From: Gp13-AA77 sp035949375
Lineage (GTDB): Bacteria > Acidobacteriota > Terriglobia > UBA7540
Direction of reading: 5' to 3'
Assembly: GCA_035949375.1 (NCBI GenBank)
Contig: DASZIG010000128.1
Span: 1 to 64,000, forward strand
Length of the DNA stretch: 64,000 nt
Shown piece after piece: positions 41,365 to 50,174 of the stretch. A program made the translations under genes and the position numbers. A model generated the notes under the pieces. That model was not told where the DNA came from. It saw only the letters and a list, made by a program, of their open reading frames with translations, and made no database searches. How positions within the stretch are numbered: the first letter of the stretch is position 1; each line of letters opens with the position of its first letter.

Positions 41365-42969
41365 ATGCGAAAAGTTCTCTTTTACGGCGTTTTGTTCGCC
41401 GCTGTTTCTGCGATGGGATTATGGGCTCAGCAACCGCAAGACCAGGTGGACCAGCCTCAGGCAATGCCCACTGAGACCGACAAGTTGCCCGACGGAACGG
41501 TAGCGATCTTCAAAGTCGAGGTCATCGGACGAACGGTCAAGGCGGTCAATTATCGAAACCGCGAGTCCACGCGAATCGGATTCGGCGGTACCAGCCTGTT
41601 CGCGGGCGTCCAGGGAGAGGCCACGGTCGAGAATAAGCAAGGCTCCACCCGGATTCACGCCAGCTTTAAGCACCTGACACCGGCGGCCTCGCAGTTCGGG
41701 CCTCCCTACCTCACCTACGTTTTGTGGGCCGTCACTCCCGACGGACGCCCGTCTAATCTGGGCGAAATCGTCCCCAATTCCGGTGGCAGCGCCGGCGTCG
41801 AAGTCGCTTCGGACCTGCAGGCATTCGCGCTGATCGTCACCGCCGAGCCCTACTTTGCGGTCACGCGGCCGAGTGACATGGTCGTGGCCGAGAACCAGAT
41901 TCTCGCCGAGACCACGGGCACCATCGAGGAGGTCGACGCCAAGTTCGATCTGCTAAAACGCGGGTCGTACACAAACAACACGACCAGCAGTCAGATTACG
42001 CCGCTGCTGATCAAGGGCGAGGCGCCGCTTGATGTCTATGAGGCGCAGAACGCCATTCGGATCGCAACCTGGGCCGGAGCCGACCAGATGGCTTCCGACA
42101 CGCTCGGCCGGGCGCAAACCGATCTGCAGAACGCCCAAGCCGGCGAGATGAGTAAGGGCAACAAGAAGGACATCGTCAGCGAAGCTCGTGAAGCCGTCCA
42201 ACTCGCCGAAGACGCGCGCTTGATTTCACTGAGCAAGCGCGAGGCCGCGCACCAGGCCGAGTTGAGGCAGCAGGCCACCGACGCTCAGGCTCAGGCGGCC
42301 CAGGCGCAAGCGCAGGCCCAGCAGGCCCAGGCGCAGTCGCAAGCCGACGCCCAGGCGCGGGCGAACGCGGAAGCTGCCCAGCAGCAGGCCCAGGCTGCCC
42401 AGCAACAGGCTCAGGCCGCTCAGGCTCAGGCTCAATCCCAGGCCGACCAGGCAAGCCAGCAGGCCGCACAGGCGCAGCAACAAGCTCAACAGGCGACGCA
42501 GCAAGCCGAGCAGATGCGCGCCCGGCTCTTGCAGCAGCTTAACGCCATCCTCCAGACCCAGGACACGGCGCGCGGACTCGTGGTGCGGATGTCCGACGTG
42601 CTCTTCGCCACCGGCCGCTACCAACTGACGCCAGACGCCAAGGTGTCGTTGGCCAAGATGTCCGGCGTACTCCTGGCCTATCCCGGACTCCGGTTGGAGA
42701 TCGACGGCTACACCGACAGCACCGGAACCGACGAGGTGAACCAGACGCTTTCCGATAAGCGCGCGGAGGCCGTGCGAAACTTCCTGGTATCGCAGGGGGT
42801 CTCGCCGGACTCGATCGCCTCGCAAGGCTTCGGATCGGCCAACCCGATCGCCAGTAACGATTCCTCGGACGGCCGGCGGATGAATCGCCGCGTCGATATG
42901 ATCGTCTCCGGCAGCGTCATCGGTACGCAGGTAAACCCGAGCGCAGCAGCCGGCGCCGGTGGGCAGTGA
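41365..42969 (+). CDS. OmpA-family peptidoglycan-binding protein with Gln/Ala coiled coil
   Basis: The ATG at 41365 (agggagg box) opens a signal peptide (VLFYGVLFAAVSAMGLWAQ). Residues about 30-260 are a beta-rich domain without known family. Residues about 300-390 are almost only Gln and Ala (AQAQAAQAQAQAQQAQAQ) with heptad-like spacing, a predicted long coiled coil. The C-terminal OmpA domain (VLFATGRYQLTPDAKVSLA, LEIDGYTDSTGTDEVNQTLS, RRMNRRVDMIVSG) carries the Asp/Arg pair that binds diaminopimelate. It probably bridges outer membrane and peptidoglycan. 534 residues. It converges on the rhodanese gene across a perfect 13-bp hairpin. Confidence 0.9.
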   Translation: MRKVLFYGVLFAAVSAMGLWAQQPQDQVDQPQAMPTETDKLPDGTVAIFKVEVIGRTVKAVNYRNRESTRIGFGGTSLFAGVQGEATVENKQGSTRIHASFKHLTPAASQFGPPYLTYVLWAVTPDGRPSNLGEIVPNSGGSAGVEVASDLQAFALIVTAEPYFAVTRPSDMVVAENQILAETTGTIEEVDAKFDLLKRGSYTNNTTSSQITPLLIKGEAPLDVYEAQNAIRIATWAGADQMASDTLGRAQTDLQNAQAGEMSKGNKKDIVSEAREAVQLAEDARLISLSKREAAHQAELRQQATDAQAQAAQAQAQAQQAQAQSQADAQARANAEAAQQQAQAAQQQAQAAQAQAQSQADQASQQAAQAQQQAQQATQQAEQMRARLLQQLNAILQTQDTARGLVVRMSDVLFATGRYQLTPDAKVSLAKMSGVLLAYPGLRLEIDGYTDSTGTDEVNQTLSDKRAEAVRNFLVSQGVSPDSIASQGFGSANPIASNDSSDGRRMNRRVDMIVSGSVIGTQVNPSAAAGAGGQ

Positions 42970-43015
42970 TCGCGGCCTCGTAAGGGATCGCTGAACGTCT
43001 GCTTCTTCGGGTCTT

Positions 43016-43054
43016 GGGCCCGCCGGATTCACACGCTTTTGATCCGGCGGGCCC
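43016..43054. terminator. Bidirectional hairpin between convergent genes
   Basis: gggcccgccggat (43016-43028) and atccggcgggccc (43042-43054) form a perfect 13-bp stem with a 13-base loop (tcacacgcttttg). It lies between the stops of the ompA-like and rhodanese genes and probably ends both transcripts, despite the short T-tract. Confidence 0.65.
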
Positions 43055-43056
43055 AA

Positions 43057-43452
43057 CTAGTTTCCGCGTTCGCCCAACCCATCTCCCTGTTCGGCCGGGT
43101 AACCCGCTTCGGTCCAGCCCCGCCAGCCGCCATCCATCGAGATCACCCGCGTGTAGCCCATCTTCTGCAGATTGTCGGCCGAGAGCGCGGACCGATATCC
43201 ACCGCCGCAGTAAAGCACCAGCTCGACCGTCTTGTCGGGGAAACGGTGCTCGATGTCACGTTCGATCACACCCCGTCCCATGTGGATGGCGCCCGGAATG
43301 TGTCCGCGCGTCCATTCATTGTCCTCGCGGACGTCCACCAGCGTGACCTTTTCCCCTGTGTCCAGGCGCCTCTTCACTTCCTCGACATTCGTTTCCTTGA
43401 CGCGCGCTCGCGATTCATTCACCAACCGTAGAAACGCCTCTGAATGTTGCAT
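43057..43452 (-). CDS. Rhodanese-like domain protein
   Basis: A single rhodanese domain fills the 131 residues: VTLVDVREDNEWTRGHIPGA near residue 36 and the active-site loop YCGGGYRSA near residue 82, where the Cys carries persulfide. The C-terminal strand-helix VISMDGGWRGWTEAG is typical. Such single-domain proteins transfer sulfur or act in signalling. The ATG at 43452 has gaggagac upstream. It is on the same strand as, and downstream of, the kinase gene. Confidence 0.92.
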   Translation of the reverse strand: MQHSEAFLRLVNESRARVKETNVEEVKRRLDTGEKVTLVDVREDNEWTRGHIPGAIHMGRGVIERDIEHRFPDKTVELVLYCGGGYRSALSADNLQKMGYTRVISMDGGWRGWTEAGYPAEQGDGLGERGN

Positions 43453-43520
43453 GCCCTGTCTCCTCGGGTCGATTGTACAACGGCAGTAGGACGATGAGCC
43501 CGGCGGCAGCGAGGCTCGCG

Positions 43521-46079
43521 CTAGTTCTCCGGACGGCGCTCGGTTGCGGCCGTGAAGAACCTGGTCTTGAAGTCTTCGTACCGCTCGTGCGCCTGACTCA
43601 TCAGCTCCGTAAACCCAGCTTCCTGGCGAAGCGGATCGAGGAGTGGATCGGTCTCAAAGTACGGGGAGCAGAAAAAGCCGCCGTCGATGCTCTGGCGCAG
43701 CATGCGCATGGCCGAGCGTTTGTCGCCGAGCGCGGCGTACGCTTGCGCGATCTTGTAGATGCCTTCGGCGTCACTCACACCGCTGCGCTCGATGCGGCTC
43801 TCCGTCTCGCGCATCAGCGCCAGGCCGGCCGCGTCGTCATGCGCGATCGCGTCGCTGAACGCTTTGGCCAGCTGCGCGGGAAGCGCCGAAGGGTCCATGG
43901 CGAAAGCGCGGTCGAAGCTCCCGGCCGCTTCCGGCCAGTTTTTCTGGTAGTACTCGCCGAAACCGCGATAGAACAGGACGAAAACCGAGTTCTCGGTCTG
44001 GGGCAGGCTGACCAGGAACTGGTCGTACTGGCCGAGATACAGATAAGCATTGAGCGCCGAGCTGTTGATTTTCACCTGAGGATCGAGTTGGCGCGCCCGC
44101 TCGCATTCGCTCACAGACTCGTTCAACATGCCGCCGAATCGATACGCGTAACCGAGCTCCCAGTGCGCTTCGGCGTTGTTCGGGCTTGTCTCGAGCACCG
44201 CCCGGACGAGCGGAACCGCCTCCTCGGCGCGTCCCGTGTCGGTGAGAAGGTTCGCCGTGAAAATACGCGCCTGGATGTCGGAGGGGTCGAGGCTCAGCGC
44301 TTTCTGGTAAGCGTCCTGCGCCTTGCGATACCCTTCCCGGCCGCCAAACTGGAGCGAAGCATTGGTGGTATAGGACCTCCCGAGGTGCGCCCAGGTGGGC
44401 GCGTAGCCGGGTTGCAGGGCGGCCGATCGTTCAAGCATCTTGATGGCCATGGGAAAATCGTTCATCGAATAGAAATCGACCCCGCGCAGGTAGTACTCAT
44501 AGGCTTGCGGATCGACCGCAGCGCCGGGCTGGAGGCGTGCCTGTTCCGCCGGCGAAAGGCTAAGCTCCATCCCGCGCACAATTTCCTGTGCTACGCGATC
44601 CTGCACGGTCAGCAGCTTGTCATATTTCAGATCGAGGGTGTCGTTCCAGAGAATCCTGTCGGCTTTCACGTCGATCAGTTGCGCCGTGATGCGGAGATCG
44701 TCGCCCTCCTTGACGAACGTTCCGGTCAGCAGCGTGTTGACATTCAAATCGCGCGCCGCCTGGTGCGGATCGATGGCCTGGTTGCGATATTTGTAAACGT
44801 AGGAGGACGGGCGCACCGTCAGCGCGCTGACGTAGCCGAGCTTGGCCGTGACAGCGTCCGCCAGCGAGAACCCCAGAAAGTCGGTGTCGGCATCCGGCTC
44901 CAGGTTGCGAAAGGGGAGGATCGCGAGCGTCGGCGATTCGCGCGCGGGACCGCTCTTTTTCATGCGCTGCACGTACAGGACAACGCCCGCGGCGGCGGCC
45001 AGCACGAGCACGCAGGCCAGCGCGATCCCGCCCGCCCTGCGCCTCACCCGGCGCGCCTGCAGAGCGCGAGTGGTCGGGCCCGGATCATGCGGGACCGCAT
45101 CTCGGTCACGAGGCGACGCAACCGCTGCCGGCCCCGGCACGCCGGCTGCCTGACCCCGAGCGGCCTGAGATCCCCCGCCGAGATCCATTGCACTCGGGTC
45201 GGTTTTGCGCTTCAGCTTCTTCTGGAATTCAGACTCTTCCTTGAGGTTCCTAAGCTCGTCGAGCAATTCCCGGGCGGTTTGGTAGCGCGCGTTCAAGTCC
45301 TTCGAAAGGGCCTTGCGGAGAACCGGCTCGATCTCGGGCGGCAGTTCGGGCGTAAGCAGGCTGACGGAAGGCGGCTCAGTCATCAGGATGGCCGCGATCA
45401 AATCGCTGGTAGTCGCGCCCAGGAACGGCGGCCGGCCGGCCAGCATCTCGTAGAGCACCACGCCCAGGCTGAAGATGTCGCTGCGGGCGTCCAATGCCAG
45501 GCCGCGCGCCTGCTCCGGCGACATGTAGCCGGCCGTGCCCATCACCGTGCCGGGCAGAGTCTGCGCGCTCGTCAGGGTCGCGGCCGCGGGATCGCTTAGA
45601 TCGCTGAGCTTCGCGAGGCCAAAATCCAGAATCTTGACGATGCCGTCGGGCCGCACGATGATGTTGGCGGGCTTGATGTCGCGGTGTACGATCCCGGCCG
45701 CGTGCGCCGCCACCAACGCGCTCGCGACCTGCATTGCGATATCAAGGGCAACGCCCGGGTCGAATTTTCCGGAGCGCATCCGGTCGCGCAGGGTCTCGCC
45801 CTCGACATACTCGGTAACCATGAAATCCGCGCCGTCACTGTGGCCCACCTCGTAAATGGTCAGGATGCCGGGGTGATTCAGCGCGGACACGGCCTGTGCT
45901 TCCTGCTTGAAGCGGCGCAGGCGGTCCGGGTTGACAATCAGGTGTTTCGGCAGCAGCTTGAGCGCCACCTTGCGCGGCAGCCGGGTGTCTTGAGCGAGGT
46001 AAACTTCACCCATTCCCCCTTCGCCCAACCGCAAAAGGATTTCGTAATGGTCCAGGCGCACGCCGGGAACGACCGTCAC
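43521..46079 (-). CDS. PknB-type Ser/Thr protein kinase with TM helix, FlgO/TolB-like domain and TPRs
   Basis: The N-terminal kinase (residues 10-275) is complete: GEGGMGEVY, the Lys in VALKLL, HRDIKPANI, DFGLAKL and GTAGYMSPEQA. A single membrane helix (GGIALACVLVLAAAAGVVLYV) lies near residue 355. A domain resembling TolB-N/FlgO follows (LAILPFRNLEPDADTDFLG, ITAQLIDVKADRILW), then about eight tetratricopeptide repeats to the end. This layout is frequent in Acidobacteriota. The kinase is cytoplasmic and the TPR part periplasmic. The start is a GTG. 852 residues. A PEGA lipoprotein gene lies 40 bases upstream on the same strand. Confidence 0.9.
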   Translation of the reverse strand: MTVVPGVRLDHYEILLRLGEGGMGEVYLAQDTRLPRKVALKLLPKHLIVNPDRLRRFKQEAQAVSALNHPGILTIYEVGHSDGADFMVTEYVEGETLRDRMRSGKFDPGVALDIAMQVASALVAAHAAGIVHRDIKPANIIVRPDGIVKILDFGLAKLSDLSDPAAATLTSAQTLPGTVMGTAGYMSPEQARGLALDARSDIFSLGVVLYEMLAGRPPFLGATTSDLIAAILMTEPPSVSLLTPELPPEIEPVLRKALSKDLNARYQTARELLDELRNLKEESEFQKKLKRKTDPSAMDLGGGSQAARGQAAGVPGPAAVASPRDRDAVPHDPGPTTRALQARRVRRRAGGIALACVLVLAAAAGVVLYVQRMKKSGPARESPTLAILPFRNLEPDADTDFLGFSLADAVTAKLGYVSALTVRPSSYVYKYRNQAIDPHQAARDLNVNTLLTGTFVKEGDDLRITAQLIDVKADRILWNDTLDLKYDKLLTVQDRVAQEIVRGMELSLSPAEQARLQPGAAVDPQAYEYYLRGVDFYSMNDFPMAIKMLERSAALQPGYAPTWAHLGRSYTTNASLQFGGREGYRKAQDAYQKALSLDPSDIQARIFTANLLTDTGRAEEAVPLVRAVLETSPNNAEAHWELGYAYRFGGMLNESVSECERARQLDPQVKINSSALNAYLYLGQYDQFLVSLPQTENSVFVLFYRGFGEYYQKNWPEAAGSFDRAFAMDPSALPAQLAKAFSDAIAHDDAAGLALMRETESRIERSGVSDAEGIYKIAQAYAALGDKRSAMRMLRQSIDGGFFCSPYFETDPLLDPLRQEAGFTELMSQAHERYEDFKTRFFTAATERRPEN

Positions 46080-46119
46080 GGGGTCTGGCCCTCCGCCGCA
46101 ACTTGCGTGACTCGGGTAA

Positions 46120-47085
46120 TCACTTGGTTGCCTCGAGCGTCGCGTCGAGCGTTACGCTTCCGCCCGCCGTCAAGGTTGTGGTTCGCTTCCAGGGCTTGAA
46201 GCCAATCTTCTCGATCGAGATCACGTAGTCGCCGGCTGCAAGCCGTGCCGTGGTCGGTGTATCACCGAAGAACTTGCCGTCGATGGTGATGTCAGCTCCC
46301 TCCGGAGTCGAGTTGATCGTGACCGCTGTAAGTTCGCCGCCTGCGACGCGCTTCGGCGCCTTCGGCGTGGAGACTGCAGCAGCTGTTCCGGATGCGGTTG
46401 GGGGCTCGGGCGAAGGGGCGGGCGCAGTCGGAGCTGCGGGCTTCGTGCCTGCGGACTCTGAAGGGACCGGCACCGCGCCCTCTGCGGCCGCAGGAGTCGG
46501 CTGCGCAACGGTAGCCGGCGGCTGCGAAGGCTGAGCAGCGGGCGTGGGCGTCTGTGGCGGCCCGCCGGCGGACGCGGGCGCCTCGGGCTGGGCGGCGGGC
46601 ACAGCCGGTCGTGGGGATTGGACGGCAGCCTGAGGCGCAGGCGGCGCGGCTTCCTTGAGAGCCTCTTCAACTCCATCCCAAAAGTCCTGAAGGACGCCCG
46701 TCCGCCGTTGCGACTTGAAAACGAGTGCACCGAACGACGGCTGGCTTGACGCGTGCTCGGTGACCTCCAGCCTAACCGCAGTTCCCGCGCCGGGCGCGGC
46801 GGGCACGCAAGCCACCGAGACGCTGTATGTAGAATAGGCTTCCGCAGTCTCGAGCCGGGTGTTTGTGGTGTCGAAAGTCAGGGTGTGCGCGCCCGCGTCA
46901 GACGACATCAACTGCCACTGCTTGCCCGCAACGGCGACGGCCGCCGTGTAAACGCTTTCGACGGGAGCATTGAAAGTTTTGCGGGTAAGAGGATCGTCCG
47001 TTCGACCGTGCCTCTTCGCCGGGGCCGAAGGACTACAGCCCAGGATCATCGCGACGACAACGGCCTTTGCTACGTTAGCTCTCAT
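46120..47085 (-). CDS. PEGA-domain lipoprotein
   Basis: The N-terminus has a signal with a plausible lipobox (VVVAMILGC, Cys near residue 17). A domain of about 120 residues follows (RKTFNAPVESVYTAAVAVA, RLEVTEHASSQPSFGALVF), then a Pro/Ala-rich linker of roughly 100 residues, typical of envelope-spanning proteins. The C-terminal 70 residues form a PEGA domain (VTINSTPEGADITIDGKFFG, AGDYVISIEKIGFKPW). PEGA domains are carbohydrate- or protein-binding surface modules. It precedes the Ser/Thr kinase gene by 40 bases and is probably cotranscribed with it; a substrate or sensor relation is inference. Confidence 0.83.
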   Translation of the reverse strand: MRANVAKAVVVAMILGCSPSAPAKRHGRTDDPLTRKTFNAPVESVYTAAVAVAGKQWQLMSSDAGAHTLTFDTTNTRLETAEAYSTYSVSVACVPAAPGAGTAVRLEVTEHASSQPSFGALVFKSQRRTGVLQDFWDGVEEALKEAAPPAPQAAVQSPRPAVPAAQPEAPASAGGPPQTPTPAAQPSQPPATVAQPTPAAAEGAVPVPSESAGTKPAAPTAPAPSPEPPTASGTAAAVSTPKAPKRVAGGELTAVTINSTPEGADITIDGKFFGDTPTTARLAAGDYVISIEKIGFKPWKRTTTLTAGGSVTLDATLEATK

Positions 47086-47354
47086 CGGTTTCCCCGCAAT
47101 CTGTTCCTCACCCGAACCCGCACGGACATGCGGCGATTGTCTTCGATAGCTGTTCCTGGCATGACCCTGATTCTCTCAGTCTCCGTATACGCATTGAAAT
47201 TACACACAAAGCGCGACGGCGGTCAATCTCGGATGGATCAGATGCCGCAGCCCTTTGTGGTACGTTTATGACTCGCTGCCGGCGCGGCCGCCCGCATCGT
47301 GCCGTTTCCGGATGCCCGAGCGGCGCCAACACCGCTCCCGCGCAGCCTGAGTCG

Positions 47355-48758
47355 ATGAAACAGAAGCCCGCCATCACGACGCCCAGCGCGGCCGAGCGCC
47401 TCGAGCGCGTGCCCCTCGGTCGCTTCCATCGCCGCTTCATCGTCCTGGTCTCGCTCGGATCCTGGTTTGACGTTTTCGACATCTTCATGATGGCGTACCT
47501 CGGCGCAGCGCTGCAGAGCTCGCATTTTCTCACCCTGGCTCAGTTCACTAGCCTGATCGCCGCCGGATTCCTGGGCATGTTTTTGGGCACGATCGTGCTC
47601 GGCGCGGGTAGCGACTCCTTCGGCCGGCGCACGGCGTTTGTGACGATGCTGCTGATCTATTCCGTCTTCAGCTTTGCCGGGGCCCTGGCCCCGAGCCCAG
47701 CCCTGTTGCTCGCCGCGAGAGTGCTGGCCGGAGTCGGCATCGGCGCCGAGTTGGTGGTGATTGACACTTACGTCTCCGAGATGGTCCCGAGCGGCGCCCG
47801 AGGACGCTACGTGGCCATCACCCAACTGATCGGCTTCACGGCCATCCCGGTGGCGGCTCTGCTGGCGCGAGTCCTCGTGCCGACACACTGGCTGATGGCC
47901 GGCTGGCGCTGGGTGATGGTGATCGGCAGTGCGGGCGCGCTTTTCGCATGGCTCTTGCGCCGCAACCTGCCCGAGTCGCCGCGCTGGCTGGAAGCTCGAG
48001 GACGATCGCGACAGGCAGCGGTGATCCTCAGCCGCATCGAGCGCGAGGCGTCGCAGGAATCGCTCACGCCTCAGGCATCCGAAGCCGCGCCGCTCGAGTT
48101 CAGCCAAAGAGGCCAGACGGGCGAAGCGCAACGGCGGCTGCCCTTTTGGGAGTTGTGGAAGCCGCCGTATCGCGGCCGCACGTTCATGCTGGTGGTGTTT
48201 CATCTGCTCCAGACCGTCGGATTCTACGGGTTCGCCAATTGGGCCCCTACTTTTCTCCTTCGTCAAGGGCATAATCTGAAGGCCTCGCTCGACTACGGGT
48301 TCCTGATCGCCCTTGTGAGCCCGCTCGGACCGCTGCTGGGAGTTCTGACTACGGAGCGCGTGGAACGCAAGCGCGCCATCGTGGTCCTGGCACTGCTGGT
48401 CGCCGTCACCGGTTTAGGTTTTCCCTGGGCCTCGCGCCTGGTGGCGCCCGCCGGCGCCGCGGCTATCGTCGCGATCGGCGCGGCCCTCACCGTCTTCAGC
48501 TACTGGTTCTCATCGGTGCTGCACGCTTATCAGGCTGAACTCTTCCCTACCCGCGCACGCGCCACCGGCGTGGGCTTCACGTACAGTTGGAGCCGCTTGA
48601 GCGCGCTCGCCTCCACACTCGTGATCGGAGCGCTCGTGGCTCGCAGCGTCAACGCGGTCTTCATCTTCATGGCCGCCGCCATGGGCGGAGTGGCGTTGGT
48701 GGTCGGGCTGTGGGGGCCAAGAACCAACGCTGCGGCGCTCGAGGAGATTTCAGAGTAA
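47355..48758 (+). CDS. MFS transporter, sugar-porter-like
   Basis: The protein has twelve hydrophobic segments. The loop 2-3 motif is GAGSDSFGRRTAF, and the loop after helix 6 has the sugar-porter signature PESPRWLEARGR. Loop 4-5 contains GARGRYVA. The substrate range of this subgroup includes sugars, organic acids and aromatic acids and cannot be fixed. The ATG at 47355 follows cagcctgagtcg; upstream in-frame residues lack coding character. 467 residues. It stands alone between the PEGA gene (divergent) and a gene-poor stretch. Confidence 0.87.
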   Translation: MKQKPAITTPSAAERLERVPLGRFHRRFIVLVSLGSWFDVFDIFMMAYLGAALQSSHFLTLAQFTSLIAAGFLGMFLGTIVLGAGSDSFGRRTAFVTMLLIYSVFSFAGALAPSPALLLAARVLAGVGIGAELVVIDTYVSEMVPSGARGRYVAITQLIGFTAIPVAALLARVLVPTHWLMAGWRWVMVIGSAGALFAWLLRRNLPESPRWLEARGRSRQAAVILSRIEREASQESLTPQASEAAPLEFSQRGQTGEAQRRLPFWELWKPPYRGRTFMLVVFHLLQTVGFYGFANWAPTFLLRQGHNLKASLDYGFLIALVSPLGPLLGVLTTERVERKRAIVVLALLVAVTGLGFPWASRLVAPAGAAAIVAIGAALTVFSYWFSSVLHAYQAELFPTRARATGVGFTYSWSRLSALASTLVIGALVARSVNAVFIFMAAAMGGVALVVGLWGPRTNAAALEEISE

Positions 48759-50174
48759 AGGCCCGCGCGGGCCGGCGGTTTCACGCAGACGTGACCCGCG
48801 TCACAGACCCGATCAATCGAACCGGCCGAAACTGAGGCCATACAGGGTCCACAGCACCTGGAAGGACCAGGATACATCCGGTCCGTTCCGATGCAGAGTG
48901 CTACGATCCTAGTCCTTCAGTCAGCCGGCACCGCACCGGGGGTGGCGCCGGCTGATTGGGGCGTAACAAAGTCACTGACCAGAGCCAGCCCAGCCCGAAC
49001 CGTTCAAAGCCTAGTGCTCGCTGAACACCTCCCAAGAAAGACGTGGTCGAGCAAAGCCTCTGCCGCGTCCTTCCTCTTTTCTGGCCCTTTTAGACCTCCC
49101 AGTAAGAAGACCGCAAGGCTCCGCATCGATCGCGAGTCCCCGCCCGCCTGGGCAGAACGACTCTGGCTTTGAATCCATTGAACAAGGCCATCGCCGAAAC
49201 CGTCTGATTGATTCCACAAGACTTACAGTGAATCGAACTTTGACTTTCATCGAGCCACTGAATCCGTTTGAGCGATTGCGCGATTGGGTCATCGGGCCAC
49301 ATCCCCGCTTGGCGCCAGGCACCCGGAATCTGACTTCGAGAGCGTCGCGCCTCTTTCTGCTGGTCGTGGGTTACGGTCGGGACCAGTGAGAAGCTTATCG
49401 CACTCGATTTTTTCAATGGCTTTCGCCGCGGAAAAGCGGGCAAAATCTTTATATGTACGGTGTTCCGAGTGGAACATACCGGCGATGAAGAAACGTATAA
49501 CACTGACTGAGCCGCTGAACGCATGCGAAGTGAACGTGCGGCGCAGTCCGGGGCGACATGACAGTCGATTTTGAGATCAACGAGATTCGAAATCACTTTG
49601 CAAAGCACTGGGTGGAAACTGTGATTCGAGGGGCTCTCGTCGGCAGGCCGGAAAACGAAAACTGGAAATTCTGGATATACTCTCCAGGCCGCGCGCCGCT
49701 CGAATATTGCATTGTTGTTCAGAATGGGAGTGAGAGGCGAGACCGTCGCCTCTTTCAAAGCACCAAGAGCTTTGTAGAAGCAACCCGCCACTGCCCGAAA
49801 GCCTGCTCGGAATGCCCATCGTGCCTCCTGGTAAGCGAACCCGTCAGGCGCGGTGGTCTTGACCTTCAAGATATGGGTACCGCCTCTCGCAGTCTGACCG
49901 ACGACTAGCGGCATCCTGAAGAGAGGCAGCTTCATGCCGCCACAATAATGGGCTGGATAAGCCCGCCGCTGTCTGAAACCGACCCTACCGACCTAGCTCC
50001 CACAACCCAGGTCTGAAAAACAGTTGGACGCTTGATGGACCGGCGCTTCTAAGATCAGATACATGAATAGTATAGCATATATGTAACTACTCGTGATGTA
50101 CGTGACAGACTCTATAATGATTACACAGTAATTTGGGTTCCGCACCCAACACAGTCGAAACGGAGGGACATATC
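48759..50174. other. 1.4-kb gene-poor stretch
   Basis: The only long frame (49090-49935, minus, 281 codons) has a composition unlike its neighbours, many Arg/Ser/Cys runs and no domain, so I do not call it a gene. A plus-strand frame at 49558-49908 is also unrecognised. A short palindrome TGTTCC-gagt-GGAACA is at 49461-49476. Base composition seems lower in GC than the flanking genes, which fits decayed or acquired DNA. The last 60 bases carry AT-rich promoter-like sequence for the next gene. Confidence 0.5.
50113..50118 (+). promoter_or_regulatory. Probable -10 box upstream of the sigma-54 activator gene
   Basis: TATAAT at 50113-50118 matches the sigma70 -10 consensus exactly and lies 57 bases before the ATG at 50175. 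No good -35 is seen at 17 bases, so the promoter is probably activated or weak. Confidence 0.4.

Noticed and set aside
42283..42515. Repetitive caggcc/cagcag DNA as a CRISPR or satellite
   Set aside because: It is in frame within the OmpA-like gene and encodes its Gln/Ala coiled coil; no spacer structure.
43473..45599. 708-codon plus-strand frame
   Set aside because: Antisense to the Ser/Thr kinase, which has all kinase motifs.
49461..49476. TGTTCC-gagt-GGAACA palindrome as a LexA or other operator
   Set aside because: Arm orientation differs from known LexA boxes and no gene start lies within a sensible distance.
49090..49935. 281-codon minus-strand frame in the gene-poor stretch
   Set aside because: Composition atypical, no RBS, no signal or domain; could be a decayed gene but cannot be supported.
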